NCBI RefSeq assembly: GCF_016031655.1
Contig: NZ_JACCHQ010000009.1
Span: 62,001 to 126,000, forward strand
DNA: 64,000 bases
Origin: Bradyrhizobium glycinis
GTDB lineage: Bacteria; Pseudomonadota; Alphaproteobacteria; Rhizobiales; Xanthobacteraceae
Direction: 5' to 3'
The notes beneath the pieces were generated by a model. It was given only the letters and a program-made list of their open reading frames with translations. It searched no databases and was not told the DNA's origin. Of this stretch, positions 1-9,247 are shown one piece after another. Position 1 is the first letter of the stretch. Every line of letters starts with the position of its first letter. Position numbers and translations under genes: made by a program.

Positions 1-60
1 CTTTGGAAGGTCCTGCTCCATTGTCGCCTCCAACTCACCACGCCCCATGGCGCGAGGCTA

Positions 61-79
61 CCGCAATCCCGGATTGCGG
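61..79. promoter_or_regulatory. Perfect 19-bp palindrome upstream of metal-efflux operon
   Basis: CCGCAATCC and GGATTGCGG form perfect 9-base arms around one base. Two smaller dyads follow: TGAA-gcat-TTCA at 84-95 and CACTT-c-AAGTG at 94-104. The stretch lies between a possible minus-strand start codon at 19-21 (only seven codons remain in the window) and the first gene of the metal operon. It could be an operator for a divergent regulator or simply a hairpin. No -35/-10 pair is convincing. Confidence 0.35.
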
Positions 80-241
80 CTTGTGAAGCATTTCACTTCA
101 AGTGAGGCAGGTGGGCTGCCGGATCTCAGGCGGCGGCAGCTTGGCGAGCGAGCGGCGAGGGTGTCTGGACCACCTCCCACGCGATGCGCCTGCGCGGAAC
201 GTCGCCTTGAATTCACGGTCGGCATCATCTAGTTTTTCGGC

Positions 242-673
242 GTGCTGCACGGTGCCCTCCACCATGTTCGTCAACTCGCCAGAACGGCCATGTTCGTGGC
301 GATATCCGCGTTTGTGCTTCAGGCGGCCCTGATTTCGGTCTCGCAGTTGAAGGCGGCTGTTGGTGCCATGCCGACGCCATCCGTCACGCTCAGCGGTTCC
401 CTGCATTTCCACGATCAGTTGGCAGGGCACGTGCATTCCCACGCCGGCGACGACGCGGAAGGCCACGTCCATGACGGGCCGGATCACGACGACGACGGCG
501 CTCCCGGCGTGGCCTGGGACATGTTTGGCACCTCGATTGCCTCAGCGCAGGTCGTTCACCTGCTCAGCGTCTTCGAAGTGCTCGGCGCCATGGACCTGCC
601 GCTTGCGCGGGCCATTGTCGGGGTGCGGCCCGAGGGACTCGTCCGGCCACCAAGTACCTTCAGCATCGCGTAG
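242..673 (+). CDS. His-rich metal-resistance-associated membrane/periplasmic protein
   Basis: This is a small protein of unknown biochemistry, 143 aa from the GTG at 242 or 127 aa from the in-frame ATG at 290. The ATG version begins directly with a hydrophobic segment and may be the true start; no good ribosome site decides it. A His/Asp-rich stretch near residues 50-80 (HVHSHAGDD, HVHDGPDHDDD) suggests metal binding in the periplasm. The gene stands 51 bp ahead of the RND adaptor and pump genes. Small His-rich proteins are common at the front of czc/cus-like operons, so a metal-buffering or sensing role is likely, but this is inference. Confidence 0.6.
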   Translation: MLHGALHHVRQLARTAMFVAISAFVLQAALISVSQLKAAVGAMPTPSVTLSGSLHFHDQLAGHVHSHAGDDAEGHVHDGPDHDDDGAPGVAWDMFGTSIASAQVVHLLSVFEVLGAMDLPLARAIVGVRPEGLVRPPSTFSIA

Positions 674-724
674 TCCCGGCGGCGCTTCGGCCGCCGCCCT
701 TTCGCATGTCTGAAGGATCTTTCG

Positions 725-2425
725 ATGTTGATGAATCAGCGCTGCCCGAAGGGGCGGCTCGCAGCTCTTGGGCTGGCCGGCGCTGTCTGGTTGGCGGGCC
801 TGTTCCTTGGTGTCTCGGGGGCCTTTGCCCATGAGGGGCACGATCACGGCGACGCCGAGAAGACGGCGGTCGTGTCCTCGGCCTATCCGAGGATTGCCGC
901 GCGCTCCGAGCTCTACGAAGTCGTCGGCATCCTGAAAGACGGCAGGCTGTCTGTCTTCATTGATGATGCAGTGACGAACGAGCCGGTTTTGGACGCCGCC
1001 TTGCTGGTCACGATCGGCGAGTCTGCCCCGATCGAGGCATCAAGCCGGGAGGACGGCGTCTACACCGCCCCCATGCCGAACGGCACACCGTCCGGATCGG
1101 TTGAGGTCATCTTCTCGATCAGCGCTGCCAGGGGAAATGATCTGCTGGTCGATTCGTTCATACCGCGTGCGGAGGCCCGGCCCGCGGAGCAGAAGCACGA
1201 GCCCGGCTGGCTTCTCTCGAAGCGAGCGGCCATCGCCGCGTCCGTGCTCGCCGCCTTGGGCTTCGGCCTTCTCTTCGCCCATTGGAAGCGGCGTGGCCGC
1301 TTCATGGCGGCCTTCATGTCCGTCGTGATGGCGGCGGCATTCGTCGTTCTCGCCGCCATCATGTTCGGCGAGGGCAGGACGAATGCAACGCAACCAAATC
1401 CGCCGGATGTTCCCGCGCTGAGCGATGCCCCGCGACGCCTGCAAGACGGCACGGTCTTCGCGGCCAAGCCGACGCAGCGTCTGCTCGAGGTACGAACCGC
1501 TGCAGCCGAGCCGCAGTCGATTCATCCCGCCGTCACCCTGATCGGCCGCGTCATGGCCGACCCCAACCGCAGCAGCATCGTGCAGAGCATCTACGGCGGC
1601 CGCGTGGTTCCCACCGATGACGGCATCCCCCGCATCGGACAAGCCGTCCGCAAGGGCGATCTGCTCATCCGGATCGAGCCGCATCTGCCAATCGCCGATC
1701 GCACGACGATCCTCGAGAAGGTCGGCGAGATCGAACAGCTGATGACGATCACGGAAAACAAGCTGCGGCGTCTCCGGCCGCTGGCCGAACGCGGCGCGGT
1801 GCCGCAAGGGCAGGTCAACGACCTCGAAAGCGAATTGGAAGGCCTGCGGGCGCGCCGCGAAACCGTTCGCAATTCCCGCACCGGCTTCGAGGAGCTGCGG
1901 GCATCGACCGACGGCATCATCACCTCGGCCAAGGTCGCGCCGGGCCAGGTCATACAGCCGCAAGACGTCCTGTTTCAGATCGCGGACCCTCGCAGTCTTT
2001 GGGTCGAGGCACTCGCCTATGACGAAATAGGCTTGAAGCAGCCTGAAGCCGCAACGGCAATGGCCCCGAACGGGCAGCAGATTGCGCTGAGCTTCGTCGG
2101 AACGAGCCGGGCGCTGCGCCAGCATGCGTCCGTGGTTCAGTTCGCCATTCCGGAGCCACCAGCAGGTCTCAACATCGGTCAGCCGTTGAATGTGATGGTC
2201 CAGACCGGAGCGCCCGTGTCCGGCCTGGTCGTGCCGCGCAATGCCGTCGTTCGAAGCGGCAATGGCGAGAATATCGTCTGGCTGCACACCGAGCCCGAGC
2301 GCTTCGAGCCTCGGCCGGTTCGCGTGGTGCCGGTGGACGCAGCCCGCGTGATTGTGGCCGCCGGTGTCAACGAAGGCGAACATATCGTCGTTCGCGGCAC
2401 CGACCTCATCAACCAGATCCGGTAG
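725..2425 (+). CDS. RND efflux periplasmic adaptor with extra N-terminal domain (CzcB/HlyD family)
   Basis: This is the membrane-fusion subunit of a heavy-metal RND pump. At 566 aa it is much longer than the usual 350-420 aa. Residues 1-35 form a signal or anchor helix, followed by HEGHDHGD (36-43), a possible metal-binding patch. A periplasmic domain of about 110 aa comes next, then two predicted membrane helices (about 169-186 and 194-214). The classical adaptor core follows: barrel-sandwich halves near 270-320 and 395-420 around a coiled-coil hairpin (about 325-385), then the beta-barrel. The pump gene starts 6 bp downstream, so the two are surely co-transcribed. An ATG at 731 is an alternative start. 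The N-terminal half looks like a fused accessory module. The substrate is not readable from sequence. Confidence 0.85.
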   Translation: MLMNQRCPKGRLAALGLAGAVWLAGLFLGVSGAFAHEGHDHGDAEKTAVVSSAYPRIAARSELYEVVGILKDGRLSVFIDDAVTNEPVLDAALLVTIGESAPIEASSREDGVYTAPMPNGTPSGSVEVIFSISAARGNDLLVDSFIPRAEARPAEQKHEPGWLLSKRAAIAASVLAALGFGLLFAHWKRRGRFMAAFMSVVMAAAFVVLAAIMFGEGRTNATQPNPPDVPALSDAPRRLQDGTVFAAKPTQRLLEVRTAAAEPQSIHPAVTLIGRVMADPNRSSIVQSIYGGRVVPTDDGIPRIGQAVRKGDLLIRIEPHLPIADRTTILEKVGEIEQLMTITENKLRRLRPLAERGAVPQGQVNDLESELEGLRARRETVRNSRTGFEELRASTDGIITSAKVAPGQVIQPQDVLFQIADPRSLWVEALAYDEIGLKQPEAATAMAPNGQQIALSFVGTSRALRQHASVVQFAIPEPPAGLNIGQPLNVMVQTGAPVSGLVVPRNAVVRSGNGENIVWLHTEPERFEPRPVRVVPVDAARVIVAAGVNEGEHIVVRGTDLINQIR

Positions 2426-2431
2426 CCGACC

Positions 2432-5400
2432 ATGTTCAAGCTCATCGTCCAGGCAAGCTTGCGCAATCGCCTGTTCGTGCTGGCGGTCGCCGCCGTCCTG
2501 GTCGGTTACGGCCTGTTCGTCCTGCCGAGCGTTTCGGTCGATGTCTTGCCGGACATCAACCGCCCGACCGTCAATATCTTGACCGAGGCAGAGGGATTGG
2601 CGCCCCAGGAAGTCGAGCAGCTGGTGACGTTCCCGATCGAGACGTCGATGAACGGCATGCCCGGCGTCATCCGGGTACGCTCGGTCTCGGGCGTTGGTCT
2701 GTCGGTCGTCTATGTCGAGTTCGATTGGGGCGTCGACGTCTACCGCGCCCGGCAATTCGTCTCGGAGCGGATGGCGCTGATCCGCGACCAATTGCCGTCT
2801 GCGGCCAATCCCCAGATGGGCCCGGTGACCTCGATCATGGGCGAGATCATGCTGATCGCGCTGACGAGCGATGGCACGGCTTCACCCATGGACGTGCGCG
2901 AGATCGCCGACTTCGTCGTCCGGCCGCAACTCCTCGCCATTCCCGGCGTCGCCCAGGTGATCCCCATCGGTGGCGAGGTCCGCCAATACCGCGTGACGCC
3001 GAACGTGGCCACCATGCAGGCGCTCGGCGTCACCCACGATCAGATCGAGCAGGCGGTCGCCAGATTCGGCACCAACAGCGGCGGCGGCTTCGTCGACCAG
3101 CATGGCCGCGAATATCTGATCCGCAATGTCGGCCTCACCAGGCGTATCGAGGATCTCCGCAACACCGTCGTCCTCAACCGCGGAGAGCAGCCGATCCTGC
3201 TGAAGCAGGTTGCCTCGGTGGATTTTGCCGCGCGGACCAAGCGCGGTGATGCCGGCTACAACGGCAGGCCTGCCGTCATCGTCAGCGTCATGAAGCAGCC
3301 GGCTGCGGATACTGTGGCACTGACGCGCGATGTCGAGTCCACGCTGCGGGACCTGCAGCGCACCATGCGCGGGGGCATCAGCGTCACCAACGTGCAGTTC
3401 CGGCAGGCCACCTTCATCGAGACCTCGATCGGCAATGTCGAGCACGTCCTGGTCGAGGCCGCAATCGTCGTCGCAATCGTCCTGTTCGTCTTCCTGATGA
3501 ACGGTCGCGCCGCGTTCGTGTCGCTGACGGCCATTCCAATATCGATCCTGGTGACCGTCCTGGTGTTTCGCGCCTTCGGCCTCACGATCAACACAATGAC
3601 ACTGGGCGGCCTCGCCATTGCGATCGGCGAGCTGGTCGACGATGCCGTGGTGGACGTCGAAAACATCCTGCGGCGCCTGCGGGAGAACGCAGCGTCGAGC
3701 ACGCCGCGTCCTGTCCTCGACGTGATCTCCGGCGCGAGCCAGGAGGTTCGTTCCAGTATCGTCTATGCAACGATGATCATCGTTCTCGTCTTCGTGCCGC
3801 TGTTCGCCCTTCCGGGAATCGAAGGGCGGCTGTTCACGCCGCTTGGCGTCGCCTATGTGGTCTCGATCCTCGCTTCGCTGCTGACCTCGATCACTGTGAC
3901 GCCGGTGTTGTCTTCCTATCTGCTTTCGGGACGAGCTCATTCAGGCGACCGCGAGAGCTTTGTCGTCACGAAGCTGAAGCAGGCCAATCGGCGGGTGCTC
4001 GGCTGGGCCTTCGAGCGGCAGGGCCTGGTGCTGGTCTTCGTCGCCGCCGCGGTCGCGGTCGCGGGCTATGCCGCGAGCCAGATGCCCCGCAGCTTTCTTC
4101 CTCCCTTCAACGAGGGGACGCTGGTCCTGTCGCTGCAGTACAATCCAGGCATTTCGCTCGCTGAATCCAACCGTCTTGGATTGCTGGCGGAGCAGTTGCT
4201 CGCAAAGGTGCCCGAGGTGAAATCGGTCGGACGCCGCACCGGCCGTGCCGAGCTCGATGAGCACGCCGAAGGCGTGCACTACAGCGAGATCGATGTCGAT
4301 CTCACCCCATCCAAGCGCCAGAAGGCGGACATCTATGCGAGCATCCGGGAAGCCCTGTCCGCGCTGCCGGCGTCGGTGGCCATCGGACAGCCGATCAGCC
4401 ACCGCCTCGATCATCTCCAGTCCGGTATTCGTGCCCAGATCGTGCTCAAGATCTTCGGCCAGGACATCGAGATGCTGCGGCGGCTGTCCGAAACGGTGCG
4501 CCAGCGTCTATCGACGATCCCGGGTCTCGTCGATCTCCAGGTCGAGAAGCAGGTGCTGATTCCGCAAGTGCGGGTTCAAATCGATCACGCCCGCGCCGCG
4601 CTTCACGGCCTGACGCCGGCTGCGGTCACCCAGGCACTCGACGCGCTGTCCAATGGCCGGAAGGTCTCCCAGATCGTCGACGGCAATCGCCGTTTCGACG
4701 TCGTGATGCGCCTGTCGGAGCAAGACCGTTCGACGACGGGACTGCACAACCTGCTCATCCCGACCGGATCGGAGTTCATCCCGCTGAGCGCTTTGGCCGA
4801 CATCGTCGAGACGGACGGGCCCAACCAGATTCAGCGGGAGGGAACTCAGCGCAGGATCGTCGTCTACGGCAACGGGGACGGACGCCGCGACATCGCCGAT
4901 ATCGCTGCCGACATCCAGAGGTCGGTTCGCGAGCTCGATTTTCCGCAAGGCTACACCACCAGCCTCGAAGGCGCGTTCCAGGCCCAGCAGGAGGCGTCCT
5001 GGCGCATCGGCATTCTGTCGCTGGCCTCGATGGCGATGATCTTCGTCGTGCTCTACAGCCGCTACAGGTCGATCGCACTGGCATTGATCATCATGGGAGG
5101 TATTCCGCTCGCCCTGATCGGAAGCGTCGCCGCGCTGAAAATCTCCGGGCAGCCCTTGTCGGTGGCCTCGATGATCGGCTTCATTACGCTGGCCGGCATC
5201 TCGGCGCGCAACGGGATCTTGAAGATCTCGCACTACATCAATCTTGCCATCTACGAAGGCGAGCGTTTCGGGGCCGGGCTGGTCGTTCGCGGCACCATGG
5301 AGCGCCTCAGTCCGGTGCTGATGACGGCGCTTTGCGCAGGACTAGCGCTCACGCCGCTCTTGATCGGCGCGGACGAGCCGGGCCGGGAAATCCTGCACCC

Positions 5401-5551
5401 GGTAGCCGTGACGATCTTCGGCGGCCTGCTCAGCGCCACGGTCCTCGACACAATCGTGACCCCGATTCTGTTTCTGATGTTCGGCAAGCAGCCGCTGCAG
5501 CGGCTGGTGGCCGGACACGCGGCAACGTTCACCCCCGCGGAAGCCTATTGA
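2432..5551 (+). CDS. Heavy-metal efflux RND permease, CzcA family
   Basis: This is the inner-membrane proton/cation antiporter of a tripartite efflux pump. Its 1039 aa are the normal length for the family. The first membrane helix spans about residues 10-30. The two large periplasmic loops and the two halves of six helices are visible. The helix-4 signature reads GELVDDAVVDVENI near residues 399-412, with the paired acidic residues of proton-relay helices. This is the CzcA/CusA (heavy metal) class rather than the drug class. It sits between the adaptor gene and a small periplasmic protein gene. No outer-membrane factor is encoded beside it, so the complex must borrow a TolC/CzcC-type channel or its gene lies left of the window. 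Metal specificity (Co, Zn, Cd, Ni, Cu or Ag) is not decidable here. Confidence 0.92.
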   Translation: MFKLIVQASLRNRLFVLAVAAVLVGYGLFVLPSVSVDVLPDINRPTVNILTEAEGLAPQEVEQLVTFPIETSMNGMPGVIRVRSVSGVGLSVVYVEFDWGVDVYRARQFVSERMALIRDQLPSAANPQMGPVTSIMGEIMLIALTSDGTASPMDVREIADFVVRPQLLAIPGVAQVIPIGGEVRQYRVTPNVATMQALGVTHDQIEQAVARFGTNSGGGFVDQHGREYLIRNVGLTRRIEDLRNTVVLNRGEQPILLKQVASVDFAARTKRGDAGYNGRPAVIVSVMKQPAADTVALTRDVESTLRDLQRTMRGGISVTNVQFRQATFIETSIGNVEHVLVEAAIVVAIVLFVFLMNGRAAFVSLTAIPISILVTVLVFRAFGLTINTMTLGGLAIAIGELVDDAVVDVENILRRLRENAASSTPRPVLDVISGASQEVRSSIVYATMIIVLVFVPLFALPGIEGRLFTPLGVAYVVSILASLLTSITVTPVLSSYLLSGRAHSGDRESFVVTKLKQANRRVLGWAFERQGLVLVFVAAAVAVAGYAASQMPRSFLPPFNEGTLVLSLQYNPGISLAESNRLGLLAEQLLAKVPEVKSVGRRTGRAELDEHAEGVHYSEIDVDLTPSKRQKADIYASIREALSALPASVAIGQPISHRLDHLQSGIRAQIVLKIFGQDIEMLRRLSETVRQRLSTIPGLVDLQVEKQVLIPQVRVQIDHARAALHGLTPAAVTQALDALSNGRKVSQIVDGNRRFDVVMRLSEQDRSTTGLHNLLIPTGSEFIPLSALADIVETDGPNQIQREGTQRRIVVYGNGDGRRDIADIAADIQRSVRELDFPQGYTTSLEGAFQAQQEASWRIGILSLASMAMIFVVLYSRYRSIALALIIMGGIPLALIGSVAALKISGQPLSVASMIGFITLAGISARNGILKISHYINLAIYEGERFGAGLVVRGTMERLSPVLMTALCAGLALTPLLIGADEPGREILHPVAVTIFGGLLSATVLDTIVTPILFLMFGKQPLQRLVAGHAATFTPAEAY

Positions 5552-5579
5552 CGCGCGGATAACCACCGAGGAGCCTACA

Positions 5580-5951
5580 ATGAGAACCTATATCGGCCTC
5601 GCCATGACGGCTGTGACGATCGCGACGCTGGATGTTGCCGCGGCGCAGACGAAAGGCAGCAACGGCGGCCCCGTCGTCAAATCGCAAGGGCATCCGATCG
5701 AATTTGTCAGCAAGGGGACGGACATCGTCTTTTACGTTGGGGACGACGATGGATCGCCGCTGTCGACCAAGGATATGCGGGGACGCGCAACGATTCAGGA
5801 TGGCGGCAAGACGGTCACCGTTCCGCTTGCGCCGGCCACTCCCAACATGATGACGGGAAAGCTGCAGGCCGAGCTGTCGCCGAAGGCGATCGTGGTGTTC
5901 TCCGGCAGCTTGCACGGTCATTCGCTGACCGCGAGATATGCTGCGCAATAA
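5580..5951 (+). CDS. Small periplasmic protein of the metal-efflux module, unknown function
   Basis: This 123-aa protein has a clear signal peptide (residues 1 to about 22, ending AAAQ). The mature part, about 100 residues, is probably all beta and has no cysteine. It contains a single GHS-type histidine pair near the C-terminus, VGDDDGSP near the middle and a KTVTVPLAP strand. I do not recognise the family. It starts 28 bp after the pump gene behind a GAGG-type ribosome site, so it belongs to the operon. A periplasmic metal-handling accessory role is a guess from context. Confidence 0.6.
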   Translation: MRTYIGLAMTAVTIATLDVAAAQTKGSNGGPVVKSQGHPIEFVSKGTDIVFYVGDDDGSPLSTKDMRGRATIQDGGKTVTVPLAPATPNMMTGKLQAELSPKAIVVFSGSLHGHSLTARYAAQ

Positions 5952-6162
5952 TGGGGACGTGAAAGGCGCGCCGGGCGGCGACGGAAGGGGATCGTCTTCC
6001 GTGCCCATCGAGAGGCGGAGCGGCTCCTCCGTCGCCGGCCGGGAAGGCCGCCTCTGTGCGCACCACCGCGGAGATCGCGACGATGACATTATGCCCCTGT
6101 TTTGCCCGACGGAGCAAATCCGTTTCGTAAAATCCGTAAGCCCTTGATTTTGCAGCCGCCGG

Positions 6163-6200
6163 CTACTGTGCATGGGGTTGTTTTCGCAGTTTTTGTTTTG
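6163..6200. repeat. Dispersed element copy A (starts ctactgtgcatgggg)
   Basis: The 23 bases at 6163-6185 are identical to 46043-46065, and a T-rich tail follows in both. Here the element lies in the 258-bp gap between the metal operon and the 3' end of the HAD gene, and no GTTC-N7-GTTC box follows it. The preceding 100 bp (cccgacggagcaaatcc, then cgtaaaatccgtaagccc) have the look of repetitive Bradyrhizobium intergenic sequence. Confidence 0.6.
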
Positions 6201-6209
6201 GGGGCTCGA

Positions 6210-6953
6210 TCACGCCCGGTCAGGCAGCAGCTCGCCGAGCGAGCGGATGATGCGGTCGGGCTTGACCGTCGAGCCTTCGGGCAGGCCCTCGCCATGCACG
6301 TCCATCCAGATCGCATAGATGCCGAGGCGCTGCGGCGTCACGACTTCCCATTCCAGATTGTCGCCGATCATCCAGGTGTCCGCAGGCGTGACGCCGAGCG
6401 CCTGCATCGCGTGCAGATAGGCGCGCTCCTCGGGCTTGCCGAAGCCGTGCTCGCCCTCGATCTGGATGTGATCGAAGCGATGCGCCAGCTCGAAGCGTTC
6501 GACCTTGGCGCGCTGCATGTCGGCGGCGCCGTTGGTGACCAGCGCGAGCTTGATGCCGAGCGCCTTGAACTGGTCGATCGCCTCGTGCGCGCCCGGAAAG
6601 ACGAACATCTCCTCCTCGCGGTAGGCGGTGAAGCGGTCGGCGATGCGAATGGCGAGGTCGTCGGGCAGGGCGCGGTGGCCTGCGGCCGCGAGCGCGGCGA
6701 AGCCGCCCTTCACCGTCAGGTGCCGCGCCTCGCCGAGCTTCATCCGCCACGCTGCTTCCGCATTGGCCCAGAAGTTTCGCGCGAAGGCCAGCACCGCGGT
6801 TGCGACCATCGGCGGCGGCAGCGGGGCGAGCTCTTCGGCGAATTCGGCCGTGATCGTGTTCCAGGCGATCTCGGGCCGGCCATAGGCCGACAGGATGGTG
6901 TCGTCCATGTCGATCAGCATGGCGCGCGGCAGCGGCGGCAGCACGGCATTCAT
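6210..6953 (-). CDS. HAD-superfamily hydrolase
   Basis: This 247-aa protein is a haloacid dehalogenase-type phosphatase. The nucleophile motif DMDDT is at residues 15-19, motif II (LVTNG) lies mid-protein, and the Mg-binding motif GDNLEWEV is near residue 200. The helical cap between motifs I and II fits a class I HAD, close to YjjG/pyrimidine-nucleotidase or dehalogenase-like members. The start ATG (6953) overlaps the hemF stop as ATGA, so it is translationally coupled to hemF and is the last gene of the trmL-queE-hemF operon. The substrate is unknown. A phosphatase acting on a nucleotide or small-sugar phosphate is the safest guess. Confidence 0.8.
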   Translation of the reverse strand: MNAVLPPLPRAMLIDMDDTILSAYGRPEIAWNTITAEFAEELAPLPPPMVATAVLAFARNFWANAEAAWRMKLGEARHLTVKGGFAALAAAGHRALPDDLAIRIADRFTAYREEEMFVFPGAHEAIDQFKALGIKLALVTNGAADMQRAKVERFELAHRFDHIQIEGEHGFGKPEERAYLHAMQALGVTPADTWMIGDNLEWEVVTPQRLGIYAIWMDVHGEGLPEGSTVKPDRIIRSLGELLPDRA

Positions 6954-7843
6954 GGCCACTTCACCTCCGGCGGCAGCGACGACAGGATCGAGTCCACGTT
7001 GCCGCCGGTCTTCAGTCCGAAGATGGTGCCGCGGTCGTAGAGCAGGTTGAATTCGACGTAGCGGCCCCGGCGGATCAATTGCTCCTCGCGGTCCGCAGCC
7101 GTCCAGGCGCTCGCGAAGTTGCGCCGTACGATCTCGGGATAGACCTTCAGGAAGGCGCGGCCGACGTCCTGGGTGAAGGCGAGGTCGGCGTCCCAGTCGC
7201 CGCTGTCGTGCCAGTCGTAGAAGATGCCGCCGATGCCGCGCGCCTCCTTCCGATGCGGCAGGTAGAAATACTCGTCGCACCATTTCTTGTACTTGTCGTA
7301 ATCGGCAACGCCGCTCGGCTGCGCGCAGGCCTGTTTCATCGCGGCGTGGAAGGCGATGCTGTCGGGATCGTCCTGCGTCCGCCTTCGCTCCAGCACCGGC
7401 GTCAGGTCGGCGCCGCCGCCGAACCAGGCCTTCGTGGTGACGACGAAGCGCGTGTTCATGTGCACGGCGGGCACGTTCGGATTGCGCATGTGTGCGATCA
7501 ACGAGATGCCGGAAGCCCAGAATTTTGGATCCTCCGCAGCGCCGGGGATCTGGGCCCGAAATTCGGGTGCGAACTCGCCGTGCACCGTCGAGCAGTGCAC
7601 GCCGACCTTCTCGAACAGCCGGCCATGCATCATCGACATCACGCCGCCGCCGCCGGCCGCGCCGGAATGGTCGGTGCGCTGCCACGGCGTGCGCGTGAAG
7701 CGGCCGGCATCGCCCGGATAGAGGCGTTGCGGCGCGTCGTCCTCGAGCCGCTCGAAGCTCGCGCAGATGTCGTCGCGCAAGCGCTCGAACCAGGCGCGGG
7801 CGCGGGCCTTGCGGGCTTCGATCGTCGTGACGTCCATCTGCAT
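6950..7843 (-). CDS. hemF: Oxygen-dependent coproporphyrinogen III oxidase
   Basis: HemF converts coproporphyrinogen III to protoporphyrinogen IX with O2 in the heme pathway, as a cytosolic homodimer. At 297 aa it has normal length. Family blocks are visible: [26 protein letters not shown] followed by [13 protein letters not shown] and [12 protein letters not shown]. The ATG at 7843 (MQMDVTT) is chosen; the in-frame ATG at 7837 is the alternative. It sits 14 bp after queE and overlaps the downstream HAD gene by 4 bases. Heme supply beside the bc1 genes is a natural partnership but may be coincidence, since fbcFH is divergent from this operon. Confidence 0.95.
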   Translation of the reverse strand: MQMDVTTIEARKARARAWFERLRDDICASFERLEDDAPQRLYPGDAGRFTRTPWQRTDHSGAAGGGGVMSMMHGRLFEKVGVHCSTVHGEFAPEFRAQIPGAAEDPKFWASGISLIAHMRNPNVPAVHMNTRFVVTTKAWFGGGADLTPVLERRRTQDDPDSIAFHAAMKQACAQPSGVADYDKYKKWCDEYFYLPHRKEARGIGGIFYDWHDSGDWDADLAFTQDVGRAFLKVYPEIVRRNFASAWTAADREEQLIRRGRYVEFNLLYDRGTIFGLKTGGNVDSILSSLPPEVKWP

Positions 7844-7857
7844 TCGCGGGTCGCGTC

Positions 7858-8490
7858 CTATCTGATGCCGAGCGATTTGTGGGTCTGCACGCTGAGCCGC
7901 CATTGCGGATGGCGCAGGCAATAGTCGATCGCGCGCGCGGTGTTCTCGATGATTTCGGGCCCGTCCATCGGCTGCAGCGAGAAGCGCTCGAAGGCGAGAT
8001 CCTCGAATGCTTCGGGCATCGCCAACGCCTGGGGATAGACCAGCTTCAGCTCGTGGCCGCGCCGCAGGACCAGCTCGCTGCCGCCCTTGGGGCTGACGCA
8101 GATCCAGTCGAGTCCCTCGGGAGCTGCGATCGTGCCGTTGGTCTCGACGCCGATTTCGAAGCCTCTTTCGTGCAGCGCCTCGATCAGCGCGGCGTCGACC
8201 TGGAGCAGCGGCTCGCCCCCGGTCAGCACCACGTAGCGATTGGCGGCAGCCGCGGTCCATTGCGCGGCGATGGTATCGGCGAGTTCCGCGGCCGAGCTGT
8301 AGCGCCCGCCGAGCGTGCCGTCGGTGCCGACGAAATCGGTGTCGCAGAACTTGCAGGTCGCATCCGCGCGGTCGGCCTCCCGGCCGCTCCAGAGGTTGCA
8401 GCCGGCAAAGCGGCAGAACACCGAGGCGCGCCCAGCATGGGCGCCTTCGCCTTGCAGGGTCAGGAAGATTTCCTTGACCGCGTAACTCAA
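7858..8490 (-). CDS. queE: 7-carboxy-7-deazaguanine synthase
   Basis: This radical SAM enzyme makes CDG, the 7-deazaguanine core of queuosine, from carboxytetrahydropterin. It has 210 aa. Its cluster motif is C31-X14-C46-X2-C49 rather than the standard CX3CX2C. This expanded loop is the known hallmark of the proteobacterial QueE type. A conserved N-terminal block TLQGEG (residues 11-16) and the Gly-rich TGGEPLLQ support the call. It starts 10 bp after trmL and ends 14 bp before hemF, so all are one transcript. No other queuosine genes are in the window. Confidence 0.93.
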   Translation of the reverse strand: MSYAVKEIFLTLQGEGAHAGRASVFCRFAGCNLWSGREADRADATCKFCDTDFVGTDGTLGGRYSSAAELADTIAAQWTAAAANRYVVLTGGEPLLQVDAALIEALHERGFEIGVETNGTIAAPEGLDWICVSPKGGSELVLRRGHELKLVYPQALAMPEAFEDLAFERFSLQPMDGPEIIENTARAIDYCLRHPQWRLSVQTHKSLGIR

Positions 8491-8500
8491 GCCTCTCTCC

Positions 8501-8968
8501 TCAATCTGTCACACCTTGCGGGTTCCGGATCTGCCGCAGCGCCTCGCCGGCGGCCATGGCCACGCTCATGGCCACATTGAGCGACCGCAGCCCTGCCTTG
8601 ATGGGGATCACCAGGCGCGCATCGGCGGCCTCGACCACCGCATCGGTGACGCCAGCGCTCTCACGCCCGAATAGCAGGATGTCCGAGCTGTGGTAATGAA
8701 AATCGCGGTAGTCGGTGGCGGCCTTGGTGGTGAACAGCAACAGCCGGTGGCCCTGGCCTGAGCGCCAGTCCTCGAACGCCGCCCAGGAGACGTGGCGGGT
8801 CAGCCTGACATGGTCGAGGTAATCCATTCCCGCCCGACGGAACAGGCGGTCGGAGACGGGGAAGCCCGCCGGTTCGATGATATGGGCATCCATACCCAGG
8901 CAGGCGCAGAGGCGAAGAATCGTGCCGGTGTTCTGGGGGATGTCGGGCTGGAAAAGCGCGATCTGCAT
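8501..8968 (-). CDS. trmL: tRNA (cytidine/uridine-34 2'-O)-methyltransferase, SPOUT family
   Basis: This 155-aa SPOUT methyltransferase modifies the wobble-base ribose of tRNA-Leu. It starts MQIALFQPDIPQN, the usual N-terminus of TrmL, at the ATG at 8968 (a longer frame opens at 8998). The trefoil-knot SAM site is seen in LFGRESAG, then VIPI and SLNVAMSVAMA near the C-terminus. It is the first gene of the trmL-queE-hemF-HAD operon. TrmL and queuosine synthesis both act on tRNA position 34, so the pairing with queE makes functional sense. It is divergent from petA across 279 bp. Confidence 0.93.
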   Translation of the reverse strand: MQIALFQPDIPQNTGTILRLCACLGMDAHIIEPAGFPVSDRLFRRAGMDYLDHVRLTRHVSWAAFEDWRSGQGHRLLLFTTKAATDYRDFHYHSSDILLFGRESAGVTDAVVEAADARLVIPIKAGLRSLNVAMSVAMAAGEALRQIRNPQGVTD

Positions 8969-9247
8969 GGGCGGCGGCGAGTTGGCTTGCGGGCGCAAAA
9001 TGTCTCAATAAAACATCGCCCGCCCGGGAATTCGTGCATGGCACGCTCCCACGCCGTTAGCGGGCTTGCGCTCGCCCGGCAAGGGTGCCAATAGAACGAT
9101 TCTGGACTGCTGTTTCACCCGTTTAGAGGTGAACAAGCCAAGTTCTGCCGCCGCGGGGGGCCGCGGGCGCCGGCAGCCTTTCCGGGGACCTCTTGGGCGC
9201 CCCTCGGAGCGGTTCCACCGGTAGCGCAAGAAGAAAGGGTTGGAATC

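Noticed and set aside
1..21. Minus-strand start codon at 19-21 reading off the left edge
   Set aside because: Only seven codons are visible, which is not enough to support a gene call. Mentioned only as a possible divergent regulator.
1040..2791. 583-codon minus-strand frame opposite the RND adaptor
   Set aside because: It spans the end of one gene and the start of the next and has no recognisable domain or ribosome site.
9039..9044. TGGCAC as a sigma-54 -24 element upstream of petA
   Set aside because: No TTGC at the required spacing; GC-rich sequence follows.
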